Shown in pieces: positions 41,914 through 51,130 of a stretch of DNA of 51,332 bases. The translations under genes and the position numbers were made by a program. The notes beneath the pieces were generated by a model. It was not told the DNA's origin. It worked only from the letters and a program-made list of their open reading frames with translations, and did no database searches. Within the stretch, counting starts at the first letter, position 1. Each line of letters opens with the position of its first letter. The stretch is from Opitutus sp. (GTDB lineage: Bacteria > Verrucomicrobiota > Verrucomicrobiia > Opitutales > Opitutaceae). The stretch is from contig SIBG01000022.1 in assembly GCA_009695305.1 (NCBI GenBank), positions 1 through 51,332 of the forward strand, in the 5' to 3' direction.

Positions 41914-44397
41914 TCATTCATCGCTCAACCACAATCCGCAGCTGAGCGCCGGCACAAAAAGGTCAGCCTCGACCGGCAGCGTGGCCCCGTGGCCGTCACT
42001 GGCGAAAAATCGCTCGTGATCGGCAAGTTGCTCCCATGCGCCCGGCGTCGTGCCGGCGTCGGCCGCCCCGAGCGGGATGGTCACCTCGCCGCCCGTCGGA
42101 TTGATGGCAAAGAGCAGGCGCGCCGGACCCTGCGACAGATCGGCATTGTAGACCACGGCGAGCGCGGACGAATCGGGCGCGCGAAAAAACTGGAAGAAAC
42201 CCTCGCTCGGCCGCGACCACTGCCGCACCAACTGGCCGAGCCCGCTGCGGCGAAACGCGATCCAGTCCGCGAAATACGCGTGCGTGCCGAGATGGCGGTA
42301 GAGCCGGCGGTAATCGAGCGCGTTGAGATCGCCGCGCTGGTAGGTGTTGTTCACCCCATGCTTCGAACGGAGAAAATCCTGGCCCGCCGCGATCATCGGG
42401 ATCCCGAGCGACATGAAGAGCAGCGCCGCCATGAGGTGGGTGCGCCGCCGATCGTTGGCCGTCGGCACAAAGCCGTCGGCGCCGGGATTCTCCGTGATCT
42501 GGTCGATCCACGTGCGATCATCGTGAGACTCGGTATAGTTCACCGTCTGCGCCGGCCATTTCGCAAAATACCACGGCGAGCCGCGGAGAAAATATTCCAT
42601 CCGCTCCGCGCCGCCGCCGCCGCGCACGTAGTCGCGCACAAAATCACGGTAGCCATCGTTCCACGAGGCCCAGCCGGTGTCGCGCAACGCCCCGGCAATA
42701 TGTCCGCGGAAACTCCAGGGCTCCGCGATCAGGATCACGTCCGGCTTCGCCCGCTTCAGCGCTCCCTCGATCTCGCGCAGCACGCCGACGCCCAGCAACT
42801 CGGCCAGGTCGAAGCGAAATCCATCCACGCCTCCGACCTCGATGAAGTGCAGGCAGCTATCGATGATGAGCCGCTTCGCCATCGCCGAGCGCGCCCGCAG
42901 ATCGTTGCCGCAGCCGCTCCAGTTGGTGAGATTCCCCTCGGCGTCCTGCTCGAAATAATAAAGCCGGTCGATGAACATCAGGTGCGCCGGCACGCCGACA
43001 TGGTTGTAGACGACATCCAGCACGACCGCCAGACCCCGTCGATGGAAGGCCGCGACCAGCTCCTGCAGTTCGGCCAGCCCCGACGCCTCCACCGGCGCGA
43101 GCGCATAGCTGCTCGCCGGCGCGAAGTAGCTGTTCGACATGTAACCCCAGTGGTATTCCTCGGTAGTCTCACTATCGCACTCCTGCACCGGCTGCAGTTC
43201 GACGCAGTTCACGCCGAGGTGATGCAGATAAAATTCGGGACTCTCGACCCATTTCCGCAGTCCAGTGAAACCGCGGCGCTCCGCGGGCGTGGCCTTCACC
43301 GGCGCGTGCGCCGCGAGATCGCGCACGTGCGCCTCGACGAGGACGAGGTCATGCCACGCCGGGGTCTTGAAGCTGCGATCCGCCGCCGCCACCCGCGCCC
43401 GATCAATCACGATCCCCGGGCCGGCGCGCCCGACGGTCGCAAGCGCGTAGGGATCGAGCACGCGCATCGTCGGATCGAATTTTCCCGGCCCGTCCCGCAC
43501 GCCGTCGATCGCATACCAGTAAAACCAACCGTGGAGATTCTGATCGAGCGCGATTTCCCACACGCCCGCTGCGCCGTCCCGATCGGCGCGGCGCGCAAGT
43601 GCAAACGGCGCGGCCTCGGCCTGCGCCGCGAGGTCCTGGCAAAATCGCAGCGTGACGCTGCGCGCCCGCGGAGCAAAGAGACGGAAAAGCGTCGTGCCGT
43701 CACGCACCAGCGCGCCGAGCGGCAAATCGGTTTTCAGTTCATGGAAAAAATTTCCCGGCACCAACGGCACCCCCGCGGTGAACGGCGCCCGCGTGGCGCC
43801 CGCCGCCTCAGCCCACGCGACGCCGCGCGGCTCCGCGAGGTCCAGCGGCACGCCGAGCGTGAATTGCCAGAGGTGGCAGCCGGTGCGGCGCGAATCAACG
43901 GCGCGGTTCAGGTTGCCGAGGTCGTCGCGCACGACGTTGGGCGCATCGCCCGGCGGCACGAGCCACTGGTGCTCGCCCGTCACAAACTTGAAGCGCGGGC
44001 TCTTCTCGTCCAGAAAGCGCGTCGCGTCGCCCGTCCAACGCAATACGCGCTCGCCGTCGAGCTCCGCCGGTTGCAGCTGCCACTCGCGGGCCCCGACGGC
44101 GACCTGCCAGTCGTTAAAATCACCTGCGAGATAGACCGTGTCGCGCGTCGGATCGATCTCGCAGCCGTGCTCCAGCGGCAGCACGAACGTGATCTCACCC
44201 GGCGCGCTCAAAAAATAGCCAAAGGCTCGCCCCACGGCGAGACCCGGCGCCGGCGCCAGCGCCCCCGGAGCGGGGCATTGTTCGCCGATCGTGAAGCGCG
44301 GCCGGGTGCGCGCCGTCCAGTCGCGATCAAGTTCCACCAGACCCGTGGTGAGTGATTCGAGCCAGGCGCGGACGATGCGATGTGGGTGGTCAGCCAT
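41914..44397 (-). CDS. GH13-family glycosidase (pullulanase/isoamylase type)
   Basis: 827 residues, no signal peptide, so probably cytoplasmic. Two N-terminal beta-sandwich modules are visible: a CBM20/AMPK-like one (TVYLAGDFNDWQVAVGAREW) and a CBM48-like one (TTLFRLFAPRARSVTLRF). The (beta/alpha)8 domain has the four GH13 regions: VVLDVVYNHV, VDGFRFDLAELL (nucleophile Asp), ILIAEPW (acid/base Glu) and NYTESHDDRT (third Asp). YHWGYMSNSYFAPASSYAL is the pullulanase/debranching variant of the YNWGYDP element. It probably debranches or hydrolyses glycogen-type alpha-glucan; exact specificity is not settled by sequence alone. Confidence 0.88.
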   Translation of the reverse strand: MADHPHRIVRAWLESLTTGLVELDRDWTARTRPRFTIGEQCPAPGALAPAPGLAVGRAFGYFLSAPGEITFVLPLEHGCEIDPTRDTVYLAGDFNDWQVAVGAREWQLQPAELDGERVLRWTGDATRFLDEKSPRFKFVTGEHQWLVPPGDAPNVVRDDLGNLNRAVDSRRTGCHLWQFTLGVPLDLAEPRGVAWAEAAGATRAPFTAGVPLVPGNFFHELKTDLPLGALVRDGTTLFRLFAPRARSVTLRFCQDLAAQAEAAPFALARRADRDGAAGVWEIALDQNLHGWFYWYAIDGVRDGPGKFDPTMRVLDPYALATVGRAGPGIVIDRARVAAADRSFKTPAWHDLVLVEAHVRDLAAHAPVKATPAERRGFTGLRKWVESPEFYLHHLGVNCVELQPVQECDSETTEEYHWGYMSNSYFAPASSYALAPVEASGLAELQELVAAFHRRGLAVVLDVVYNHVGVPAHLMFIDRLYYFEQDAEGNLTNWSGCGNDLRARSAMAKRLIIDSCLHFIEVGGVDGFRFDLAELLGVGVLREIEGALKRAKPDVILIAEPWSFRGHIAGALRDTGWASWNDGYRDFVRDYVRGGGGAERMEYFLRGSPWYFAKWPAQTVNYTESHDDRTWIDQITENPGADGFVPTANDRRRTHLMAALLFMSLGIPMIAAGQDFLRSKHGVNNTYQRGDLNALDYRRLYRHLGTHAYFADWIAFRRSGLGQLVRQWSRPSEGFFQFFRAPDSSALAVVYNADLSQGPARLLFAINPTGGEVTIPLGAADAGTTPGAWEQLADHERFFASDGHGATLPVEADLFVPALSCGLWLSDE

Positions 44398-44454
44398 GCG
44401 AAGGGACTAGCATCCCGCGCGCCGAAATCTGGACAAGCTGGAAACGTGGGCGCG

Positions 44455-45393
44455 TTACTTGCCTTCGAGGAAGGCCTGGCGCACCGGCTTGCCGTCGAAG
44501 TAAACCGGCAGCGCGAGCCCCAGCAGCCAGCAAGCCGTCGCGCCGGTGTCCTCGGTGCGCACCTCGAGCAGGTCAATCTGAGTCAAATCGAATTTCTTCC
44601 GGACGCGCGGGCCCGTGGCGATCCATGGAATCGTGCGACTGCGCGGATCGTCGGGGCCGTGCGTGAGGCCGGCGCCGCCGTGATCGGCCGTGACAATCAT
44701 GAAGGTCGATCCCTTGATCCCCGCCTGTTCCAGGGCGGCGACAATCCGACCGATGCACGCGTCGGCCTTCTCGATCGCCACCATCTGCTCGGCCGAACCC
44801 CACCCGTATTTGTGCCCGGCCTTGTCGTTCGCCGGGAAATGCACAAAGAGCACGTTGGGTTTGAGGCGCGTGATTACGTCGACGGCCTGCACGCAAACCG
44901 GCTCGTCCACCTCCAGATCTTTTTCGGGCATGAACACATAGTCGAGCGTGCCCGGCTTCGTGAGCGGTCCGAACTTTGCCTTGCCGGACACCAGTGCGGT
45001 CGTGTAGCCGATCTTTTTCGCCATCTCAAAAATCGTGGGCTGCTTCGGATAGACCGGCTCCTTGAGGGGCAGGTCGTCGTTCCACTCGATCTTGTGCTTC
45101 CGGGGATTAACCCCGGTGAGCATGCTCACATGGGAAGGCAGCGTGATCGAAACGGCGGTCGTCTTCGCCCAAAAAGTATAGGCGCCCTCCTGCACCATCG
45201 CGTGCATCACCGGGGAGTTCGCCAGCAAGAGCCGGTCTGGTCGCAGTCCATCCACGCTGATGATGACGATGTGCTCGATCTCCGGAATCGGGCGCTGCGG
45301 CTGCGCGACCGGTGCCGGCGATTGAGCCAGCGCGACGGTGACAGCGGCCAGGCCGAGGGTCAGACGGAGGATTTTTTCATCAATTCCGAGCAT
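44455..45393 (-). CDS. Exported alkaline-phosphatase-superfamily phosphodiesterase (NPP-like)
   Basis: About 312 residues from the ATG at 45393, which yields a clean signal peptide (LRLTLGLAAVTVALAQ); an ATG at 45417 would add eight residues. HIVIISVDGLRPD provides the first metal ligand. AKTTAVSITLPSHVSMLTGV contains the catalytic Thr in the TLPSH context of nucleotide pyrophosphatase/phosphodiesterases. HFPANDKAGHKYGWGS and IVTADHGGAGLTHG complete the two-metal site. Likely hydrolyses a phosphodiester or phosphonate in the periplasm. Divergent from mnmA with a 56-bp gap. Confidence 0.88.
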   Translation of the reverse strand: MLGIDEKILRLTLGLAAVTVALAQSPAPVAQPQRPIPEIEHIVIISVDGLRPDRLLLANSPVMHAMVQEGAYTFWAKTTAVSITLPSHVSMLTGVNPRKHKIEWNDDLPLKEPVYPKQPTIFEMAKKIGYTTALVSGKAKFGPLTKPGTLDYVFMPEKDLEVDEPVCVQAVDVITRLKPNVLFVHFPANDKAGHKYGWGSAEQMVAIEKADACIGRIVAALEQAGIKGSTFMIVTADHGGAGLTHGPDDPRSRTIPWIATGPRVRKKFDLTQIDLLEVRTEDTGATACWLLGLALPVYFDGKPVRQAFLEGK

Positions 45394-45449
45394 GAGTCGC
45401 ACAACACGGTTTGACAAGCCGCGCCGCGTGCGCGTCGTCTGTCGGTCCC

Positions 45450-46529
45450 GTGCCCGCCACCGAAAAAATCCTCGTCGCCCTGTCCGGCGGTGTTGACAGC
45501 TCCGTCGCCGCGCTGCTGCTCAAGCAGCAGGGGCACGCGCTCGTGGGCGCCTACATGAAAAACTGGATCAACGAGGACCAGATCGTGGGCGACTGCCCGT
45601 GGCAGCGCGACATCGAGGACGCGCGTCGCGTCGCGGAGCAGATCGGGATCGAGTTTCGCGTCGTTAATCTGATGCAGGAATATCGCGAGCGCGTCGTCGC
45701 CTACCTCCTCGACGGCTACGCGCGCGGGCTCACGCCGAATCCCGACATCATGTGCAACCGCGAGATCAAGTTCGGAGTGTTTCGCGCGTGGGCGAAGGAG
45801 CAGGGCTTCGCCGCCGTCGCCACCGGACACTACGCGCGGCGCCTGGCGACCGGCGCGACCTTTGACCTCCTCGAGGGCGCGGACAAAAACAAGGACCAGT
45901 CCTACTTTCTCGCCTTGCTCGCGCAGGATCAGCTTCGCGACGCCCGCTTCCCCATCGGCCATCTCCCGAAACCCGAACTCCGCCGCCTCGCGCGTGCCGC
46001 CGGGCTCGCCACCGCCGACAAGAAAGACAGCCAGGGCATTTGCTTTATTGGCGAGGTGAAGATGCAGGATTTCCTCCGCGCTTACGTGCCCGACACGCCC
46101 GGTCCGATCATCCGCGCCAGCGACGACCGCGAACTAGGAACCCACCGCGGGCTGCATTTCTATACGCTCGGCCAGCGCAAGGGCATCGGCGTGCCGTCGA
46201 ACACCGATCACGAGGCCTACGTCGTCGTCGGCAAACGCGCCGCGGACCGCGCGCTGCTCGTGGCGTTCGACCATCCCGCCGCGCCGGGACTTTTTCAGGT
46301 CGAGGTTCGCGTCCACTCGCTGAGCTGGACCAACGAGCCGGTCACGACGCCCCGTCCGCTCGAAGGCCGCGTGCGCTACCGCGACCCGCGCGTGCCACTG
46401 GATTTCACTCCCGAGGACGGCCGCACCGCGCGAGTGACCTTCCGCCATCCCCAGCGCGGTCTCGCGAGCGGGCAGATCCTCGCGTTCTACGACGGCGAGC
46501 GCCTGCTCGGTGGCGGCGTGTATGCGTAG
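45450..46529 (+). CDS. mnmA: tRNA 2-thiouridylase MnmA
   Basis: 359 residues from the GTG at 45450; an in-frame TTG at 45411 would overlap the divergent gene's leader. PP-loop [13 protein letters not shown] for [18 protein letters not shown] with the nucleophile Cys, [19 protein letters not shown] and [17 protein letters not shown] with the second catalytic Cys, plus [16 protein letters not shown]. Thiolates U34 of tRNA-Glu, -Gln and -Lys using sulfur from the Tus relay. Full length and complete active site. Confidence 0.97.
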   Translation: MPATEKILVALSGGVDSSVAALLLKQQGHALVGAYMKNWINEDQIVGDCPWQRDIEDARRVAEQIGIEFRVVNLMQEYRERVVAYLLDGYARGLTPNPDIMCNREIKFGVFRAWAKEQGFAAVATGHYARRLATGATFDLLEGADKNKDQSYFLALLAQDQLRDARFPIGHLPKPELRRLARAAGLATADKKDSQGICFIGEVKMQDFLRAYVPDTPGPIIRASDDRELGTHRGLHFYTLGQRKGIGVPSNTDHEAYVVVGKRAADRALLVAFDHPAAPGLFQVEVRVHSLSWTNEPVTTPRPLEGRVRYRDPRVPLDFTPEDGRTARVTFRHPQRGLASGQILAFYDGERLLGGGVYA

Positions 46530-46598
46530 GAGCTGGCGGGCCAGTGCTGGCTTGAAAATCGCCGGCGATCGCAGACCGGGCGCCAAGGACCAAGCGCC

Positions 46599-47234
46599 CT
46601 ACCTCACGCTGGAAACCACGAGACTCGCGGCGAACCCAAGGAAGACCACGCCGAGCGTGCGATCGATCCAGTGACCGTGCCGCAGGAAACTCCGCCGCAC
46701 GTCTTCGCGGGTGAACACCACCGACACGAGCGAGAACCACGCCATCGTCGCTCCCGCCATCCAGGCACCGTAGGCCGCCTGGATCAGCTTCGGCGTCAGC
46801 GGATTCACGAGCAGCACGAACAAGGAAACGAAGAAGAGCGTGACCTTGGGATTCAGCGCGTTCGTGAAAAACCCGGTGGCAAACGCGCCCCGCGGCGTCG
46901 GCTGCGACGTTGGAGCTGCGCCGCTGGCCGGATCCGCGAGGCGCGGCTGCGCGCGCAGCGCCTGCACCCCGAGCCACGCGATGTAGGCGGCGCCGGCCCA
47001 TTTCACGAGATTGAACCAGAGCTCCGAGCTCCGAATCAGAAGTCCGATCCCGCCTAGCGAATAGGTAACGTGCAACAGAATCGCCGTGCCCACGCCAAGG
47101 CTCGTCCAGATCGCGGTGCGCCGGCCGTGCGTGAGACTTTGCTTGAGCACGATGGCGAAATCCGGTCCCGGACTCGCGACCGCGAGCAAGTGCGCCAGCG
47201 CGACTTGGGAAAATTCGACCCAATAGTCGTGCAT
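46599..47234 (-). CDS. LysE/RhtB-family amino acid exporter
   Basis: 211 residues, the usual size. Conserved N-terminal motif LLAVASPGPDFAIVLKQSLT, then GVGTAILLHVTYSLGGIGLL, KWAGAAYIAWLGVQALRA, FATGFFTNALNPKVTLFFVS and LFVLLVNPLTPKL. About six membrane helices. The family exports amino acids or their derivatives by proton exchange; the specific substrate is unknown. Last gene of the obgE-to-lysE run, 12 nt after the TPR lipoprotein gene. Confidence 0.92.
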   Translation of the reverse strand: MHDYWVEFSQVALAHLLAVASPGPDFAIVLKQSLTHGRRTAIWTSLGVGTAILLHVTYSLGGIGLLIRSSELWFNLVKWAGAAYIAWLGVQALRAQPRLADPASGAAPTSQPTPRGAFATGFFTNALNPKVTLFFVSLFVLLVNPLTPKLIQAAYGAWMAGATMAWFSLVSVVFTREDVRRSFLRHGHWIDRTLGVVFLGFAASLVVSSVR

Positions 47235-47246
47235 TGACCGGCGGCC

Positions 47247-47759
47247 CTACAGCGCGATTTCCCGGAACTTCGGGTCCGCCAGCATCCGGTCGAGCCGCTT
47301 GTCCTCGAGAAACAGGCGGATGTTTCGATTGTCGGGAAATTTCGCCGCCAGCTTCGCCAGGAGTGCGCGGGCGTCATCCCCGCGACCCAAGAGTGCCAGC
47401 ACGTAAACTTGCTGGAGCCGCGGCTCCGCTTCCTTCGGGTCGCGCCCCTCGGCATCTGCGTAGGCCGCGAGCCCACGCAGGTAGGCGGCCTTCGCGCCGT
47501 CGCGTTGGTGGAGCTTCATGCGCGTGGTGCCCAGACTCAGCCAATATTCGGGCGCGTCGGGACACAGTCCCACCGCCTTCGCGAGCAGGCCTTCGGCGCG
47601 AGCGAAGTCGCGCAGGGACACGGCAAACTCCGCCTCGCTCACCAGCGTCGCCGCCTCTTTCCGTTGCAACGAAGTGATTACCTTCGCCTTCGGCTTGCAC
47701 CCCGCGCCGAACAGCATGGCGCCGACCAGCACGGTGGAAAGGATCCGGTTCAACGTCAT
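47247..47759 (-). CDS. TPR-repeat lipoprotein (possible pilus-biogenesis partner)
   Basis: 170 residues. Signal peptide with lipobox LFGAGC, then helical repeats: EAEFAVSLRDFARAEGLLAK, PDAPEYWLSLGTTRMKLHQR, GAKAAYLRGLAAYADAEGRD, PRLQQVYVLALLGRGDDARA. The length and periodicity fit three or four tetratricopeptide repeats. It lies 33 nt after a PilB-type ATPase gene, so a PilF/PilW-like role in the secretin or pilus apparatus is possible (inference); no pilin gene is in view to support it. Confidence 0.75.
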   Translation of the reverse strand: MTLNRILSTVLVGAMLFGAGCKPKAKVITSLQRKEAATLVSEAEFAVSLRDFARAEGLLAKAVGLCPDAPEYWLSLGTTRMKLHQRDGAKAAYLRGLAAYADAEGRDPKEAEPRLQQVYVLALLGRGDDARALLAKLAAKFPDNRNIRLFLEDKRLDRMLADPKFREIAL

Positions 47760-47792
47760 GCGGCTCCTGCAATCGATGCTTGCTCTCCGCCC

Positions 47793-49505
47793 TTACGACA
47801 TGTCCGGCGGCACATTCGCGATGGCTTCCTCGATTGTCGTCAGGCCTTCCTTCACCTTCAGCATGCTGTCCTGGTGCAGCGTCTTCATGCCGCCGCGAAT
47901 CGCGATTTTCTTCAGTTCGGCGGACTCCGCCTCCTTGTTGATGGCGTCGGAGAGTTCTTCGTTCGTCACCATGAGTTCGTGGATGCCGACGTGACCCTTG
48001 TAGCCGCCACCGCCGCACTTGGGGCAGCCCTTCGGGTTGGCCTTGAAACAGGGTCCGTTCCAGCCGATGGCCTTCTCGAAGATTTCTTTTTCGCGGCCCT
48101 CGGGCGTGTAGGGCATCCGGCACTGCTTGCACACGCGGCGCATCAGACGCTGGGCGCACACCGCGAGCAACGACGACCCAATCATGAACGGCTCCACGCC
48201 CATGTCCACAAGGCGGGCCACCGTGCCAGGCGCGTCGTTCGTGTGCAACGTGGAGATCAGCAAATGGCCGGTGAGCGCCGCCTCAACGGCGATGCCCGCG
48301 GTTTCCTTGTCGCGGATTTCGCCCACCAGAATGATATCCGGGTCTTGCCGCAAAAACGCGCGCAACGCCGAGGCAAACGTCAGCCCGATCTGCCGGTGCA
48401 TCTGCATCTGGTTCAGGCCGGGCAGCGTATACTCGATCGGATCCTCGGCGGTGCGGATGACGATGTCGGGCGTGTTGATTTCGTTGAGCGCGGAATAAAG
48501 CGTCATCGATTTGCCGGAGCCGGTCGGCCCACAGTGCAGAATCATGCCGTAGGGCTGGCGGATGCATTCCCGGTAGCGGGCGAGATTCTCCTCCGAAAAT
48601 CCCAACGCCGGCAGCGGCAGCGTGCTCTTCTGCTTGTCGAGAATACGCATGACCACGCCCTCGCCGTGATTGAGCGGCGCCGTCGAAACGCGCAGGTCGA
48701 GGTCGATGTTTTTCTTCGTGAATTGCTTGAAGACGATGCGCCCGTCCTGCGGCAGGCGCCGCTCGGAAATGTCGAGGTTGCACATGATCTTTAGGCGGAC
48801 GACGAGGGCGGGGCCGACTTTTTTCGGCAGGCGCAGAACCTCATGACACACGCCGTCCACCCGGTTGCGGATGATCACTTCCTTCTCCTGCGGCTCGAGG
48901 TGAATGTCGCTCGTTCCGGCGAAATACGCGTCCTCGATGATGCGGTTGGCCAGCTGGATGATCGGGCCGGACTCCTCGCTGACATCGTCGTCCTTCAGTT
49001 CGCCTTCCGGCGCCGAACCGTATTCGGCGCCAATCTGCATGACCACGTCGTCAAAGCCACCGGCGCGATCCTGCCCCTTCGCAAACTTGTCTTTGATGTC
49101 CTTCGCGCGCGCCAGCAGCCGGACGACCGTCTTGCCGGTCATCTCCTGGATCTTGGTCGGCAACGTAACCTCAAACGGATTGGCAAACGCGACCAGCAGC
49201 ATCTCGCCCACCTGCCCGACCGGCAGCACCAGGTTTTCCTTGCAGAAATCCTCCGGGATGCGCTCGAACGTCTGCGGCGTGATGCGATAGTGCGCGACAT
49301 TGAACGGCGACAGGTGCAGCGCGCGCGCCTTCGCGACCAGGCATTGAAACGCGGTGATCTTGAAATCCTCCTGCAGCAGCTTGTCGAGCAGGTCACCGCT
49401 CAGGTCCTCCGGCCGCACCGCGAGGGCACTGCGCTGCTCCGCATCGAGCCGGCCCATTTCGACCAGCTTGGAGACGATCTGTAGCTGAATTTTTCCGAGG
49501 GGCAT
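47793..49505 (-). CDS. pilB: PilB/GspE-type secretion ATPase
   Basis: 570 residues, a second traffic ATPase in addition to GspE. N-terminal MshEN domain with [20 protein letters not shown] and [11 protein letters not shown], of the c-di-GMP-binding fold in other members. ATPase core: [31 protein letters not shown], Walker [13 protein letters not shown], Asp box ([12 protein letters not shown]), [28 protein letters not shown], and the zinc tetracysteine motif (CKQC...CPKC). Closest in style to PilB-like type IV pilus or competence ATPases. Other pilus genes (pilC, pilT, pilin) are not nearby. Confidence 0.93.
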   Translation of the reverse strand: MPLGKIQLQIVSKLVEMGRLDAEQRSALAVRPEDLSGDLLDKLLQEDFKITAFQCLVAKARALHLSPFNVAHYRITPQTFERIPEDFCKENLVLPVGQVGEMLLVAFANPFEVTLPTKIQEMTGKTVVRLLARAKDIKDKFAKGQDRAGGFDDVVMQIGAEYGSAPEGELKDDDVSEESGPIIQLANRIIEDAYFAGTSDIHLEPQEKEVIIRNRVDGVCHEVLRLPKKVGPALVVRLKIMCNLDISERRLPQDGRIVFKQFTKKNIDLDLRVSTAPLNHGEGVVMRILDKQKSTLPLPALGFSEENLARYRECIRQPYGMILHCGPTGSGKSMTLYSALNEINTPDIVIRTAEDPIEYTLPGLNQMQMHRQIGLTFASALRAFLRQDPDIILVGEIRDKETAGIAVEAALTGHLLISTLHTNDAPGTVARLVDMGVEPFMIGSSLLAVCAQRLMRRVCKQCRMPYTPEGREKEIFEKAIGWNGPCFKANPKGCPKCGGGGYKGHVGIHELMVTNEELSDAINKEAESAELKKIAIRGGMKTLHQDSMLKVKEGLTTIEEAIANVPPDMS

Positions 49506-49508
49506 GGG

Positions 49509-49757
49509 TTATTTGGTTGGGGCCGGCGCCGGTTTCGCTGCGACCGCGGGCGTCGCGGGGGCGGCTGGGGCACCAGGCGCGGCGACGGTGCCCGGCGGCG
49601 GCTCCAGTTTTTCCAGATAGTCGGCAATGCACTCCAGCGTCGTGCCGAACCACAGGATCGGGCCGTCCAGCAGCTTTTCCCAATGTGCCCTCACCGCGGG
49701 GCTGAGGTAGTAGGCGGTCGCCACAAAATGAAATTCCTCCTCCCGATCGAACGGCAC
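49509..49757 (-). CDS. C-terminal half of amber-interrupted MshEN-domain protein
   Basis: Frame from a GTG at 49757 (82 codons) in the same reading frame as the upstream half, separated by one TAG and one codon. DREEEFHFVATAYYLSPAVR, then HWEKLLDGPILWFGTTLECI and ADYLEKLE read exactly like the second half of an MshEN fold, followed by an Ala/Pro-rich tail. The GTG may not be a true start. It is more likely the lost C-terminus of the upstream gene. The stop is 4 nt before the pilB start. Confidence 0.65.
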   Translation of the reverse strand: MPFDREEEFHFVATAYYLSPAVRAHWEKLLDGPILWFGTTLECIADYLEKLEPPPGTVAAPGAPAAPATPAVAAKPAPAPTK

Positions 49758-49760
49758 CGA

Positions 49761-50075
49761 CTAGGTCGCCCAGCACGCGCCGCGATCGAGATTCTTCTTC
49801 GAGTCGTCCGGCACATCGTAATCGCGCAGGTCCACCAGCCCAACGCCCTCCGACTCCACCAAGTGGTGGAGCACATCGTCCTCCTTCAGCACTTTCATGT
49901 CGTAGGCCAGGATGCCGAGGATGGTGCTCTGCCGCGGTTGCTCGCCGGCGACCAGATCGATCAGCTTTTCATTGGCCGTCTCCAGATCCTCGATCTTCAC
50001 GAGGTTGTGCTCCACCAACGCCGCGCCGAGCAGGCGGTTGGCGCGCATCAGAAGTGGGCGGTGTTCCTTGGACAT
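49761..50075 (-). CDS. Stand-alone MshEN-domain protein, N-terminal half (amber-truncated)
   Basis: 104 codons from the ATG at 50075. HRPLLMRANRLLGAALVEHN, LVKIEDLETANEKLIDLVAG, LGILAYDMKVLKEDDVLHHL, VESEGVGLVDLRDYDVPDD is the first half of a GspE N-terminal/MshEN-type module. It stops after GACWAT at a TAG (49761-49763). The frame then continues with coherent MshEN sequence for 80 more codons, so an original TGG (Trp) turned into TAG is likely. Sits between obgE and pilB. Intact, it could be a c-di-GMP-responsive partner of the ATPase (inference). Confidence 0.65.
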   Translation of the reverse strand: MSKEHRPLLMRANRLLGAALVEHNLVKIEDLETANEKLIDLVAGEQPRQSTILGILAYDMKVLKEDDVLHHLVESEGVGLVDLRDYDVPDDSKKNLDRGACWAT

Positions 50076-50089
50076 GGGCGCAGGTTGGA

Positions 50090-51130
50090 TCAGGCGGCCG
50101 CCCCACGCGAAGCTTTTTCTTGGGTGCGAAATTTCCCGACCCGCTTTAACAGCTCTTTCTTGAGCCGTTCCAACCCGACCCCGGTCAGGCATGAAATTTC
50201 CATCACGTCCACCGTCTTGAACCGGCGCTGAAATTTCGCGAGCTGCGCCGCGGCTTCGGGCACATCCATCTTGTTCGCGACGACGAGGCGGGGCTTGGCG
50301 AGGAGCGCGGGGTCGTAGAGCTCGAGCTCGTTGAGCAGATGCTTGTAATCGCCGCGCGGATCGCGGGCATCGGTGGCGGCCATGTCGATGATGAAGATCA
50401 ACAGCGCGCAGCGCTCAATGTGGCGCAGGAAACGGTGACCGAGCCCGCGGTTTTCGTGCGCGCCCTCGATCAACCCCGGCACGTCGGCGAGCAACAGCCG
50501 GCGGTGGCCCTTCACCTCGTCGAGATATTCGATGACCCCGATCTGCGGGTGCAGCGTGGTGAAGGGATAGGCGGCCGTCTTGGGTCGCGCTTTCGTGATT
50601 CGCGTGGTGAGCGAAGACTTGCCGGCATTCGGAAAACCGACGAGGCCGACATCGGCGATGCTCTTCAGCACGAGGCGGTATTCGCCGCGCTCGCCGTCCT
50701 GCCCTTCATTGGCGCGCTTCGGCGCCCGGTTGGTCGAGGTCTTGAAATGCGTGTTCCCCCACCCGCCATTGCCGCCGTTGCAGAGCACGATGCGTTGACC
50801 GTCGGCGATGATCTCGGCGACCGCCTTGCCCGTGGCGACATCGGTGACGACCGTGCCGAGCGGCATCCTCAGCTCGCAGGGCTTGCCCTCGCGACCATGA
50901 CAATCCGAGCCCTGGCCGTGCTCCCCGCGTTCACCCTTCCAGTGCGGCTGATATTTGTAGTCTACGAGATTGTTCGTGTTTACGTCGCCGATCAGCACCA
51001 CATCGCCGCCCTTGCCGCCATCGCCCCCGTTGGGCCCGCCCCACGGCTCGTATTTCTCTCGGCGAAAGCCCACGCAGCCGCGCCCACCATCACCCGCCGT
51101 GAGTTTCACTGTGCATTCGTCGACAAACAT
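50090..51130 (-). CDS. obgE: Obg-family GTPase (ObgE/CgtA)
   Basis: 346 residues from the ATG at 51130; a longer frame upstream adds an unlikely N-terminus. The Obg fold (FVDECTVKLTAGDGGRGCVG, GGPNGGDGGKGGDVVLIGD, RMPLGTVVTD, LCNGGNGGWGNTHFKTSTNR) is followed by the G domain: VGLVGFPNAGKSSLTTRI (G1), FTTLHPQIGV (G2), LADVPGLIEGAHENRGLGHR (G3), VANKMDVPE (G4). Involved in large-subunit ribosome maturation and stress response. First gene of a minus-strand run that ends with the LysE exporter. Confidence 0.97.
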   Translation of the reverse strand: MFVDECTVKLTAGDGGRGCVGFRREKYEPWGGPNGGDGGKGGDVVLIGDVNTNNLVDYKYQPHWKGERGEHGQGSDCHGREGKPCELRMPLGTVVTDVATGKAVAEIIADGQRIVLCNGGNGGWGNTHFKTSTNRAPKRANEGQDGERGEYRLVLKSIADVGLVGFPNAGKSSLTTRITKARPKTAAYPFTTLHPQIGVIEYLDEVKGHRRLLLADVPGLIEGAHENRGLGHRFLRHIERCALLIFIIDMAATDARDPRGDYKHLLNELELYDPALLAKPRLVVANKMDVPEAAAQLAKFQRRFKTVDVMEISCLTGVGLERLKKELLKRVGKFRTQEKASRGAAA

